Source of the DNA: Crenalkalicoccus roseus
GTDB lineage: Bacteria; Pseudomonadota; Alphaproteobacteria; Acetobacterales; Acetobacteraceae
NCBI RefSeq assembly: GCF_004761865.1
Contig: NZ_SJDM01000008.1
Coordinates: forward strand, 1 to 64,000
Direction of reading: 5' to 3'
DNA length: 64,000 nucleotides
The notes under the pieces were generated by a model. The model saw nothing but the letters and a program-made list of their open reading frames with translations, was not told the DNA's origin and ran no database searches. Of the stretch, positions 39,147 to 47,137 are shown piece after piece; position 1 is the first letter of the stretch; each line of letters opens with the position of its first letter. A program made the position numbers and the translations under genes.

Positions 39147-40027
39147 TCGAAGCGGCGATGATCTGGAACGAACCCAACAACAAGTCGCACTGGGATCCCG
39201 AGATAGATCCCGACTGGTCCATGTTCGCCGAGATGGCGAAATGCGCCGCGGATGCCATCGCCGCCGAGCGTCCCGGCCTGCCGCGCGTGCTCGGCGGCAT
39301 CTCTCCGATCGACCCCATGTTCATCCGCAACATGGCGGACCGCGGCGTGCTCGACCGGGTGGACGCGGTCGCGGTGCACGGTTTCCCGCTCGACTGGAAT
39401 CTCTGGCAGATCCACGAATGGCCGGCCAAGATCGAGGAGATCCGCGCCGTCACCCCGCTTCCGGTCTGGGTATCGGAGGTCGGCGTCTCCTCCTTCGGCG
39501 CCGAGGAGGTGCAGGCCTGGGGGCTGCAGCGCACCGCCGAGCTGCTGAGCGGCCGCGCGCCGCGCATCCACTGGTACAGCCTCTACGACCTGCCGCGCGC
39601 CTGGGAGGCGACGACCCGGCACAAGGAGGCCGAGGGCTCCTCCTACTACCGTCACTTCTACATGGGCCTCCTGCGCGAGGACGGAACGCCGAAGCCGGCG
39701 CTCGAACTGTTCGGCCGTCACGCACCCGAATTCGGCCTCTGCCAGTGGTTTCACTTCGAGGACCACCGGCTGCACGATGCCGTCGCCTGGATGCGTCGGC
39801 TCGGCGTGCGGCATCTGCGCACCGGGCTGTCCTGGGCCGACAGCTTCCGCCCGAACGCGCTCGGCTGGTTCGACCGGCAGATGGAGGCGCTGGCCGAATT
39901 CCAGGTTACCGTCACCTTCTGCTTCACGCCCGAGCATCGCGGCCTGGCCCCGCACCATACCAGCCCGCCGATCGTGAAGGAGGAGTTCGCGGAGTTCTGC
40001 GCCGCCATGGTGCGGCGCTACGCCTGA
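39143..40027 (+). CDS. Glycosidase-like 'beta-xylosidase' protein, apparently a circularly permuted TIM barrel
   Basis: A 294-residue protein related to clan GH-A (GH39-like) enzymes. It begins straight at the acid/base motif WNEPNNKSHW (Glu10), normally about 150 residues into such enzymes, and continues through LGGISP, AVAVHGFP and the second catalytic site VWVSEVGVSS (Glu112). After strand beta8 (IHWYSLYD) the chain from about residue 195 (GLCQWFHFED, LGVRHLRTGLSWADSF, VTVTFCFTPEHRG, EFAEFCAAMVRRYA) looks like the beta1-beta3 half of the barrel, ending just where the NEP strand would follow. So the order is beta4-8 then beta1-3. The ATG overlaps the methyltransferase stop, so no N-terminal half is missing upstream. 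Confidence 0.8.
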   Translation: MIEAAMIWNEPNNKSHWDPEIDPDWSMFAEMAKCAADAIAAERPGLPRVLGGISPIDPMFIRNMADRGVLDRVDAVAVHGFPLDWNLWQIHEWPAKIEEIRAVTPLPVWVSEVGVSSFGAEEVQAWGLQRTAELLSGRAPRIHWYSLYDLPRAWEATTRHKEAEGSSYYRHFYMGLLREDGTPKPALELFGRHAPEFGLCQWFHFEDHRLHDAVAWMRRLGVRHLRTGLSWADSFRPNALGWFDRQMEALAEFQVTVTFCFTPEHRGLAPHHTSPPIVKEEFAEFCAAMVRRYA

Positions 40028-40131
40028 CTCAGGCCGGGGCTTCGCCAAGCTGTGCACGCCGCCCGGCAGGCGAAACGCAACCTTTCCAGGCCGCCTCCGT
40101 TTCGCGGTGGTCACATGGGGCAGAGAACGTC

Positions 40132-40206
40132 ATGAACAGCATCATCTGGCTTGTCGGCGCGGTGGTGATCGTCCTCGTCATCCTGTCCGTGCTCGGCCTC
40201 CGCTGA
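40132..40206 (+). CDS. 24-residue single-pass membrane peptide
   Basis: A short gene coding a hydrophobic peptide: MNSIIWLVGAVV at the start and a Leu-Gly-Leu-Arg end. It is one membrane helix with a C-terminal Arg. Similar 24-25 residue peptides ending in FLGLR or LGLR occur, as I recall, in many alphaproteobacteria. A purine-rich GCAGAGAA precedes the ATG. It is followed by two strong hairpins. Function unknown; it may be a stress or membrane-protein partner. Confidence 0.55.
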   Translation: MNSIIWLVGAVVIVLVILSVLGLR

Positions 40207-40269
40207 ACGGCGGACAGGGCGGCCACGGCGCGCCTTGATCGTTCTTCCGGCGATCACCCCCGGAAGCGA

Positions 40270-40299
40270 AATGTGGCCGCCCCTTGGGGCGGCCACATT
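40270..40299. terminator. Perfect 14-bp stem hairpin, probably bidirectional terminator
   Basis: AATGTGGCCGCCCC and its exact complement are separated by TT. It sits 63 bases after the small membrane peptide and 82 bases beyond the Mn-catalase stop, between convergent genes. On the minus strand ATTT follows. Confidence 0.65.
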
Positions 40300-40341
40300 C
40301 CTGTCGGGCCCAGAGTTCCGATCACCTGGCAAGGAGCGGAA

Positions 40342-40366
40342 GCGTGATCCCCTTCGGGGATCACGC
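40342..40366. terminator. Second perfect hairpin between convergent genes
   Basis: GCGTGATCCCC and GGGGATCACGC (11 bp) with a TTC loop, 42 bases from the first hairpin and 15 bases after the stop of the Mn-catalase gene. No clear T run. Confidence 0.55.
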
Positions 40367-40380
40367 CGCAGCGCCCGGGC

Positions 40381-41292
40381 TCAGCCGCTCGCCTTTTTGT
40401 AAAGCTTCTGCGCGATCTCCAGGATCTCCTGCGGGTGGTAGTCCGGCACGAAGGCCTCGGGCACGGCTGCGAGGTCGTATTGCGGGCCGCCTTCCGGCGG
40501 ACCATCCCGCACCTCGAGCGGGCCGGAGCCATCAAGCGCCTGGCCCTGCCAGATCATCTTGATCTCGTCATAGTCGGTGGTGCTGAAGCGGTAGAGGCGG
40601 CGATGCCAGCCCTCCTCCAAGAAGGGGCGGCTTTCCGGGATCTGATCCGGCTGCAGGTTCGGGATCGGCAGCATCTTCTTCATGTCCACGCCGGTGAGCT
40701 GCTCGAGCGCCCGCGCATAGGCCTCGGCATGCACCCCGCCGCGCGTGAACAGATAGCCCAGCATCCGCCGCGCCGCGGGATTGTCGGTCATCTGGTAGAC
40801 GCGGAGCTTCGCCGTGCGGGCACCGTTCTCCAGGAAGAAGTTGTGCAGCAGGTCGAGGATGAGGTTTCCGGAGTTGAAGATGTACTCGCCGCTCCAGGGC
40901 CGGCCGAGGCTGTCGGCACACATAATGCCGCCGAAGGGCCCCGGCGCCACATGCGTCTTGATCGAGCCGCCGGCGCCGATCATGTGCTTGAAGGAGGCGT
41001 CGCCCTTGGACATATCGCCCTTCGGCTCCGCGCCGTTCAGCAGCCCGTTCACCGCGGCCCCCACCAGCTCGATATGGCCGAGCTCCTCGGTGGCGATGTT
41101 GGCGATCAGCGCGTAGTAGGGGCGCAGCTTCCCACGCTCGCGGAAGTTGAAGCTCTGGTACATGTAGGTGTTGAGCGTGGTCATCTCGCCGAAGCGGCCG
41201 CCCATCAGCTCCTGTACCGCCGCGGCGGCGCTCGGATCAGGATCCTTGGGCATCGGCATCTCGACCTGCAGCCGGTCAACGCGCAGGAACAT
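40381..41292 (-). CDS. Manganese catalase
   Basis: A 303-residue dimanganese catalase that dismutes hydrogen peroxide in the cytoplasm. Metal-ligand regions are GGRFGEMTTLNTYMYQSFNFR (Glu), ATEELGHIELV (Glu and His), FFLENGARTAKLRVYQMT (Glu) and GGVHAEAYARAL (His). GAGGAG is placed before the ATG at MFLRVDRLQVEM. Length fits the non-heme catalase family. Upstream 90 bases are AT-rich and hold its promoter. It is downstream of the PRC-barrel gene but separated from it by a clear terminator. Confidence 0.93.
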   Translation of the reverse strand: MFLRVDRLQVEMPMPKDPDPSAAAAVQELMGGRFGEMTTLNTYMYQSFNFRERGKLRPYYALIANIATEELGHIELVGAAVNGLLNGAEPKGDMSKGDASFKHMIGAGGSIKTHVAPGPFGGIMCADSLGRPWSGEYIFNSGNLILDLLHNFFLENGARTAKLRVYQMTDNPAARRMLGYLFTRGGVHAEAYARALEQLTGVDMKKMLPIPNLQPDQIPESRPFLEEGWHRRLYRFSTTDYDEIKMIWQGQALDGSGPLEVRDGPPEGGPQYDLAAVPEAFVPDYHPQEILEIAQKLYKKASG

Positions 41293-41479
41293 GCTGACTC
41301 TCCTCTCGCCTGATTGCGGCCTGCGCAGTCTGGCGTCGGAGACAGGCGGAATGCCAAGCAAACCGGCCACCCTCGATTGGAATTGATGATATTGCGCGAA
41401 ACAATCGGAATACTCGATTGAGCGCATCGCCACGCATGAAGAGCGCCCGGAGAGCCCCCATGCAGCCTCTGCGGTCGTG

Positions 41480-41512
41480 AAAAAACGAGGGGGCGGCCCG
41501 GAAGCCGCCCCC
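41480..41512 (-). terminator. Rho-independent terminator after the PRC-barrel gene
   Basis: On the minus strand a 9-bp GC stem (41489-41497 paired with 41504-41512, 6-base loop) is followed by a short CTCG spacer and a run of six T residues (41485-41480). It ends the PRC-barrel transcript before the Mn-catalase promoter. Confidence 0.75.
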
Positions 41513-41568
41513 CATCCAATCCCGCCGGAACCGGTTGCGGCCCGGTGGGTCGCCTTCCGCGGTCCGCG

Positions 41569-42333
41569 TCAGCGCGAAGGCGCCGCAGGCGGCTGCGTCG
41601 CCGCGCCACCCCCGGCCGCATCGCCGCGCGGGGCAACGCCGGTGCCGGCGGTGCCGGCCGGCGCCGTCGTGTCGCGGCGCGCCGCCGTGCCCGTATCGCC
41701 GCGCCGATCCTCGGCGTATTCGAAGCTCGGCCGCTCGCGCAGGCTGTCACGGGTCGCGCCCGGCAGGACCCAGCGCTCGCGCTCGGCATTCCACTGCAGC
41801 TGCTCGAAGGGCACCGCCACGCGCTTGGCACCGATCCCGAGGAAGCCGCCGACCGAGAGCACCGCCGTGGTGGGCTGCATCTGGGCGCGAGACAGCAGCA
41901 GGTCCTCCACCTCGCCGATGCGCTCGTTCTCCTCGTTGTAGACGTTGGCGCCAACCATCTTGCTGGCGCGCAGCCCGTCGCGCGCCGTCTCGGTGCCGGC
42001 GGTGCGCGGCGCGGTCGCCGCGGGGGCGGTCGTGGTCGCCGGCGCCGTCGTCGTCGGCGCAGCCGGCGTGGTCGCGGTCTGGCCCTGCGGGTTGGCGCCG
42101 CTCATGTTGGTGCCCAGGGCGCGGTCCGCGGCACGCTCCGCGGCGGTGCCGGGGGGGTTGCCGGGGGTGCCGTCGGGCACCGAGGGCCGGCCCTGCATCT
42201 GGTCCACCGCCCGCCCGGTCACGGTGCTCGGCGGGTTGCCCGGCGTGCCGTCGCGCTGCGCGAGGGCGGGAGCGGCGGCGAGCACGGCCGCCGCGGCGGC
42301 GGCCAGCAGAGAGGCGGAATGACGGGGTTTCAT
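41569..42333 (-). CDS. Exported PRC-barrel domain protein
   Basis: A 254-residue protein with a signal peptide (MKPRHSASLL, Ala-rich core, cleavage after ALA at about residue 25). Residues 30-70 hold two copies of DGTPGNPPXT-type repeats; residues 75-115 are a Thr/Ala/Pro-rich linker; residues 118-200 form a PRC barrel (LRASKMVGANVYNEENERIGEVEDLLL, then AVLSVGGFLGIGAKRVAVPFEQL). The tail is Ala/Gly/Thr-rich and disordered. Proteins of this build are common in Acetobacteraceae and rhizobia and are often stress-related. GGAG precedes the ATG. Confidence 0.85.
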   Translation of the reverse strand: MKPRHSASLLAAAAAAVLAAAPALAQRDGTPGNPPSTVTGRAVDQMQGRPSVPDGTPGNPPGTAAERAADRALGTNMSGANPQGQTATTPAAPTTTAPATTTAPAATAPRTAGTETARDGLRASKMVGANVYNEENERIGEVEDLLLSRAQMQPTTAVLSVGGFLGIGAKRVAVPFEQLQWNAERERWVLPGATRDSLRERPSFEYAEDRRGDTGTAARRDTTAPAGTAGTGVAPRGDAAGGGAATQPPAAPSR

Positions 42334-42558
42334 GCGGGTCGCTCCATGTCCTGGATCCCCTTCGGCAGGGGAACACCTGCGAGTAGCGCACCAGGGGTCG
42401 TTGGGTTGCCGGACCGCTACGGCGACGGTCCCCTCTCCGCCTACTCTTGATGACAACGCCCCCCAGCGGAGATGGTCGGGCGGCGCGCCGAAAGGGTGGC
42501 GAAAGGATGCGGCGCCGCACGGCGGGACTTCCGCCCGCGCGCAGGGTAAGGACCACGC

Positions 42559-43725
42559 ATGGACGAAGCAGGCGGCCGCGCCGAAGCGCGGTCCATCCGC
42601 GTCACGCCCGTCACGGGCAGGCGCGACCTCGAAACCTTCCTGTCGCTTCCGAGGCGGCTCTACACGGATGATCCCCATTTCGTGATGCCGCTGCTGATGG
42701 AGCGCCGCCGGCATCTGAGCCCCCGGACCAACCCCTGGTTCGAGCACGCCGAGGCGCGGTTCTGGCTCGCTTGGCGCGATGGCCGCCCGGTTGGGCGGAT
42801 CAGCGCGCAGGTGGACCGGCTCGTCGTCGAGCGCCATGGCGCCGGCCATTTCGGCCTGCTGGAGGCGGAGGACGATCCGGAGGTCTTCGCCGCCCTGCTC
42901 GGCACCGCCGAGGAGTTCCTGGCCGGGCATGGGCTGCGGCGCGTTCTCGGCCCCTTCAACCTCTCCATCAACCACGAATGCGGTCTTCTGGTGGAGGGTT
43001 TCGACAGCCCGCCGCGCTTCATGATGGGCCATGCCCGCCCCTGGTACGGGCCGCGGATCGAGCAGGCCGGCTACGCCAAGGCCAAGGACCTGCTGGCCTA
43101 TCGCTGGCCCTTCGCGCCGGAACTGCCGCCGCGCGGGCACCGCCTGCTGCGCCGCTTCGACGGCGCCGGCCGCCTCCTGGTGCGCGACCTGCGCGGGCGC
43201 CGGCGGGACGAGGAGCTGCGCACCGTCCTCGACATCTTCAACGACGCCTGGGGCGGCAATTGGGGCTTCGTCCCCTTCACCGAGGCCGAGCTCGCACATC
43301 TCGTGCGCAGCCTCAGCCCGCTGATCCAGGATGACCTGGTGGCGATCGCCGAGGTGGACGGCGAACCGGCGGCGATGATGGTGGTGCTGCCCAACCTGAA
43401 CGAGGCGATCGCCGATCTCGACGGCCGGCTCCTGCCCCTCGGCTGGCTGCGTCTGCTCTGGCGCCTGCGGCGCCAGCGCTTCGCCACGGCGCGGGTGCCG
43501 CTGATGGGGGTGCGCCGGCGCTATCACGGCACGCCGCTCGGCGCGCTGCTGATGGTGCGGGTGTTCGAAGCCATGGGCCGCGCCGGCTGGCGGCGCGGCC
43601 TGCGCGAGGCGGAGCTCTCCTGGGTGCTGGAGGACAACCGCGCGGTGCACAACGCCGCGCTCGCCGTGGGCGCGGAGGTCTACAAGACCTACCGCATCTA
43701 CGGAAAGGCGCTTGGTCCGGCCTAG
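42559..43725 (+). CDS. bcerS: GNAT-like acyltransferase, bacterial ceramide synthase (bCerS) candidate
   Basis: A 388-residue protein with GNAT-like fold. Conserved blocks are LYTDDPHFVMPLLMERRRHL, NPWFEHAEARFWLAWRDGRPVGRISAQVD, LGPFNLSINHECGLLVEGFDSPPRFMMGHARPWY, and a C-terminal ELSWVLEDNRAVHNAALAVGAEVYKTYRIY. These match, from memory, the Caulobacter protein shown to N-acylate the sphingoid base. Its place next to serine palmitoyltransferase genes supports the call. It is convergent with spt, with repeats between. If correct it would acylate 3-ketosphinganine or sphinganine with an acyl-CoA or acyl-ACP. Confidence 0.75.
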   Translation: MDEAGGRAEARSIRVTPVTGRRDLETFLSLPRRLYTDDPHFVMPLLMERRRHLSPRTNPWFEHAEARFWLAWRDGRPVGRISAQVDRLVVERHGAGHFGLLEAEDDPEVFAALLGTAEEFLAGHGLRRVLGPFNLSINHECGLLVEGFDSPPRFMMGHARPWYGPRIEQAGYAKAKDLLAYRWPFAPELPPRGHRLLRRFDGAGRLLVRDLRGRRRDEELRTVLDIFNDAWGGNWGFVPFTEAELAHLVRSLSPLIQDDLVAIAEVDGEPAAMMVVLPNLNEAIADLDGRLLPLGWLRLLWRLRRQRFATARVPLMGVRRRYHGTPLGALLMVRVFEAMGRAGWRRGLREAELSWVLEDNRAVHNAALAVGAEVYKTYRIYGKALGPA

Positions 43726-43827
43726 AGCCGTTTTCACTCGGCCATGACCGCGGAAACGGCTCCAGCCCATCGTTTGTAGAGCAGAGTCACGCTCCCGGCT
43801 GTTTCCAGCCGTCCGCGCTCTGCTCTA
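43725..43827. repeat. Nested inverted repeats between bcerS and spt
   Basis: First pair: GAGCCGTTT (43725-43733) with AAACGGCTC (43754-43762). Second pair: TAGAGCAGAG (43777-43786) with CTCTGCTCTA (43818-43827), enclosing an inner CGGCTG/CAGCCG hairpin. They overlap the last base of the bcerS stop and fill the convergent gap. The TAGAGCAGA core recurs at 63796, suggesting an intergenic repeat family. They may also end both transcripts. Confidence 0.6.
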
Positions 43828-43831
43828 GCCG

Positions 43832-45043
43832 CTATGCCGCCCCGGCCAGATCCTCGCCGAGGCCGCGCGCCACCTCGGCGAAGGCGGTGCAGACCTGGTC
43901 GAGCTGCTCCTCGGTGTGCGCCGCGCTGACGCTGCAGCGGAGGAGGTGGACGCCGGCCGGCGTCGCGGGCGGCATCGCCAGGTTGACATACACCCCTGCC
44001 CGCAGCAGCGCGCCCCAGAAGGTGAGCAGCCGCTCCAGCCCCTCCACGCGCAGGGCAATCACCGGCCCGGGCGGGGCGATGGAGCGCAGCCCGAGCGCGG
44101 CGAGGCCGCGGTGCAGCCGCTCGATGTTGCGCCAGAGGCGGGCGCGGAGGTCGTCGCCCGCCTCGATCCGCTCCAGCGCCGCCTGCGCCGCCGCCACCAC
44201 GGCGGGGGGGAGCGAGGCGGTGAACATGTAGGGCCGGCTGACCATGCGCAGCAGCTCGAGCCGCGGATCGTCGGAGACGCAGAAGCCGCCCACCGTGCCG
44301 ACGCTCTTGCTGAAGGTGCCGACGATCAGGTCCACCTCGCGCCCGACGCCCGACTCCTCCGCCACCCCGCGGCCCTTGGGGCCGAACACGCCGAAGCTGT
44401 GCGCCTCGTCCACGATCAGCGCCGCGCCATGGCGGCGCTTCACCTCCACCAGCTCGCCGATCGGCGCGCGGTCGCCGAGCATGCTGTAGATGCCCTCCAC
44501 AACCACCAGCACGTTGCCGCCGCCGCTGCGGTCGAGCCGGCCGAGCCGGCGGTCGAGGTCGGCCGGGTCGTTGTGGCGGAAGCGGATGACGGTGGCGCCG
44601 CTGAGGCGGCAGCCATCGTAGATGCAGGCGTGGCTGTCGGCGTCGATCAGCACCGTGTCCTTCGGCCCGGCCAGCGCCGAGAGCACGCCGAGATTGGCCT
44701 GGTAGCCGGTGGTGAAGAGCAGCGCCGCCCTGCGGTCGTAGAGCCGCGCCAGGGTGCGCTCGACGGCGCGGTGGCCGGCATAGGTGCCGTTCGCCACGCG
44801 CGAGCCGGTGGAGCCGGTCCCCTGGCGTTCCAGCGCCTCGCGCGCCGCGGCGATGCAGCCGGGATCGAAGCTGAGGCCGAGGTAGTTGTTGGTGCCGACC
44901 AGGATGGTCCGCCGTCCGTCGATCACCGCCTCGGTGGCCGAGGGCGTCTCCTCCATGCAGACGCCGAGCGGGTTGACGCCGAGCCGCTGCAGCAGCGCCC
45001 GCCCCTCCTCGAGCGCCGCGAAGCGGGCGAACAGGTCAGCCAT
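43832..45043 (-). CDS. spt: Serine palmitoyltransferase (alpha-oxoamine synthase family)
   Basis: A 403-residue PLP enzyme that condenses serine with an activated fatty acid to 3-ketosphinganine. The Schiff-base Lys246 is in GTFSKSVGTVGGF, PLP-contact residues Asp212 and His215 are in LIVDEAHSFGVFG, and His138 is in DSHACIYDG. The family also includes glycine C-acetyltransferase and 8-amino-7-oxononanoate synthase; an Spt role is preferred because an ACP gene, a fatty acyl ligase, a bCerS-like gene and an SDR surround it. Overlaps the ACP gene by 8 bases. Confidence 0.85.
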   Translation of the reverse strand: MADLFARFAALEEGRALLQRLGVNPLGVCMEETPSATEAVIDGRRTILVGTNNYLGLSFDPGCIAAAREALERQGTGSTGSRVANGTYAGHRAVERTLARLYDRRAALLFTTGYQANLGVLSALAGPKDTVLIDADSHACIYDGCRLSGATVIRFRHNDPADLDRRLGRLDRSGGGNVLVVVEGIYSMLGDRAPIGELVEVKRRHGAALIVDEAHSFGVFGPKGRGVAEESGVGREVDLIVGTFSKSVGTVGGFCVSDDPRLELLRMVSRPYMFTASLPPAVVAAAQAALERIEAGDDLRARLWRNIERLHRGLAALGLRSIAPPGPVIALRVEGLERLLTFWGALLRAGVYVNLAMPPATPAGVHLLRCSVSAAHTEEQLDQVCTAFAEVARGLGEDLAGAA

Positions 45044-45302
45044 GGACCGTGTCCCGCCGCAGCGCCGCCACCATCCGCGCGAAATCCCCGACCGTGCGCA
45101 CCTCGGGCAGCGCGTTGAGCGGCACGGAGACGTCGAAGCGGTCCTCCGCCTCGGCCACCAGCTCCATCACTGTGACGCTGTCGAGCCCGAGGTCGTCCAC
45201 GAAATCCGTCCCGGCGTCCAGGGCGACCTGGTGCCTGTTGTAGCGCTGCAGCAGCGCGCAGACCTCCGGCAGCAATTCCGACGCGGCGTCGCGATCGCTC
45301 AT
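45036..45302 (-). CDS. Acyl carrier protein of the sphingolipid locus
   Basis: An 88-residue ACP. The 4'-phosphopantetheine Ser42 sits in DLGLDSVTVMELVAEAEDRF, and the rest forms the acidic four-helix bundle. It probably carries the fatty acyl chain used by the serine palmitoyltransferase, like AcpR in Caulobacter. The start at MSDRDAAS is favoured by AAGGGGACCGGAG upstream; an alternative ATG at 45353 overlaps the stop of the ligase gene (ATGA) and would add 17 residues. Confidence 0.87.
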   Translation of the reverse strand: MSDRDAASELLPEVCALLQRYNRHQVALDAGTDFVDDLGLDSVTVMELVAEAEDRFDVSVPLNALPEVRTVGDFARMVAALRRDTVHG

Positions 45303-45349
45303 CTCCGGTCCCCTTCTGGTGTGCGTGTTCGCGGCGGCACCGCGCGCGG

Positions 45350-47137
45350 TCATGCCCCGGCGCGCGGCTGCCCGGCCTGCCCCTGGTAGAGACCGGCCAG
45401 GTAGTTGGCGCGCGCCCGCGTCCGGCTAAGCTTGCCGGAGGAGGTGCGCGGCAGGCTGCGCGGCGGCACGGGTACCACCTCGCACTCGACCCCGCAGGCG
45501 CGCAGCACCGCCTGGCGCGCCGCGGCGACGAGCGCCTGCCGCTCGGCGGGGTCCTGGCTGCGGCACTGCACCAGCAGCACCGGCCGCTCGCCCTCCGCCC
45601 CCTCCACCGCGAAGGCGGCGCAGTCCTGGGCGCGCAGCCCCGGCAGGCGCTCCACCGCCCATTCCAGGTCCTGCGGCCAGATGTTGCGGCCGTTGACGAT
45701 GATGCTGTCCTTGGCGCGGCCGATCACCACCAGCTCCTCCCCCGCCCAGTAGCCGCGGTCGCCGGTGTCCAGCCACCCGTCGGGGCCGAGGACGCGGGCG
45801 GTCGCCGCGTCGTCGCCGAAATAGCCGGTCATGACGCTCGGGCCGCGCACCATGATCCGCCCGACCCGCCGCTCGCCCAGCACCCGGCCCGCCTCGTCCT
45901 GGATCGTCACCTCGCAGCCCTGGACCGGGCGGCCGCAGCGCACCAGGGCGCGTCCCCCTTCCACGACCGGCAGGGCGCGCCCCTCCTCGGCCAGGGCCTG
46001 GCGCTCCACCCGGTCGAGCGCCAGCCCCTCGCCCAGGGGGGCGATGCTGACGGCGAGCGTCGCCTCGGCCAGGCCGTAGCAGGGCAGCATGGCGCGCGGC
46101 CGGAAGCCCGCGGGCGCGAAGGTCTCGGTGAAGGCGGCGATGGCCTCAGGCCGGATCATCTCCCCCCCGATGCCCGCCACGCGCCAGTGCGAGAGGTCGA
46201 GCTCGGCCACCAGCTCTCGCGTGGCGCGGCGGCTGCACAGCTCGTAGCCGAAGCAGGGGGCGGAGGAGATGGTGGCGCGGTTGCGCGCGATGAGGCGCAG
46301 CCAAGTGGCGGGGCGACGGGCGAAATCCTCGCTCGCCATCAGGTCCACCGAGCGCTGGCAGGAAAGGCCGCCGAGCAGGATGCCGACCAGGCCCATGTCG
46401 TGGTGCAGCGGCAGCCAGCTCGCGATCCGGTCGTCCTCGCGCAGCCGGAGAGCGTGGGCGATGGCGTGGCAATTCGCCATCAGCGCCTGCTGTGTCACCG
46501 CGACGCCGGTGGGGAAGCGCGTGCTGCCGGAGGAATACTGCAGATAGCAGAGCTCCCCGGGCCCGAGCGGCGCGCCGGGCGGCGCGGCCGGCCGCTCCAG
46601 CAGCGCCGTCCAGCTCTCCCAGGGGATTTCCCCCTCCTCTCCGCCGCGCCACGCGCGGGCCAGGGATGCGGGGAGGATCACTCGCCGCGCCCCGCACTGG
46701 GCAAGCTGGCGCCGGATCTGGTCGAGATGTGCCGCGCGGTCGCTGAAGGCGCCGGGGCCCGGCAGGGGCACCGGCACCAGCCCGGCATACTGGCAGGCCA
46801 TGAAGGCGGCGACGAAATCGGGCGAGGCGGCGGCGATCAGCCCGATGCGGTCGCCGCGGGCAAGGCCGAAACCAGCGAGGCGCGCGGCGCCGGCCAGCGC
46901 GCGGCGGCGCAGCTCCGCATAGGTCAGCACCGCCTCGAGACGCCCCGCCGCGCCGTAGAAATTCAGGCCGCTCGCTCCGCGCGCCGCGTAATCCAACGCC
47001 TCCGCCAGGCAGCCGAAGCCGGCGGGGCGGAGGGGCAGCGCCGACCAGGTCGGGGTGGAAGCGGCGATGGTGACCGGGGCGCCGCTTCCGCGTGGCAGGG
47101 GCAGGATGTCGGGCGAGGCGGTGTCCAGGGCTGTCAC
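45350..47137 (-). CDS. Fatty acyl-AMP ligase / acyl-ACP synthetase
   Basis: A 595-residue adenylate-forming enzyme of the FAAL type. Signature regions: LCYLQYSSGSTRFPTGVAVTQ (P-loop), WLPLHHDMGLVGILLG, LPCYGLAEATLAVS, LDTGDRGYWAGEELVVIGRAKDSIIVNGRNIWPQDLE, and the catalytic-Lys region TSSGKLSRTRARANY. It would adenylate a fatty acid and load it on the neighbouring ACP for Spt, as AasR does in Caulobacter. GTG start overlaps the glycosyltransferase stop (GTGA). Confidence 0.88.
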   Translation of the reverse strand: MTALDTASPDILPLPRGSGAPVTIAASTPTWSALPLRPAGFGCLAEALDYAARGASGLNFYGAAGRLEAVLTYAELRRRALAGAARLAGFGLARGDRIGLIAAASPDFVAAFMACQYAGLVPVPLPGPGAFSDRAAHLDQIRRQLAQCGARRVILPASLARAWRGGEEGEIPWESWTALLERPAAPPGAPLGPGELCYLQYSSGSTRFPTGVAVTQQALMANCHAIAHALRLREDDRIASWLPLHHDMGLVGILLGGLSCQRSVDLMASEDFARRPATWLRLIARNRATISSAPCFGYELCSRRATRELVAELDLSHWRVAGIGGEMIRPEAIAAFTETFAPAGFRPRAMLPCYGLAEATLAVSIAPLGEGLALDRVERQALAEEGRALPVVEGGRALVRCGRPVQGCEVTIQDEAGRVLGERRVGRIMVRGPSVMTGYFGDDAATARVLGPDGWLDTGDRGYWAGEELVVIGRAKDSIIVNGRNIWPQDLEWAVERLPGLRAQDCAAFAVEGAEGERPVLLVQCRSQDPAERQALVAAARQAVLRACGVECEVVPVPPRSLPRTSSGKLSRTRARANYLAGLYQGQAGQPRAGA

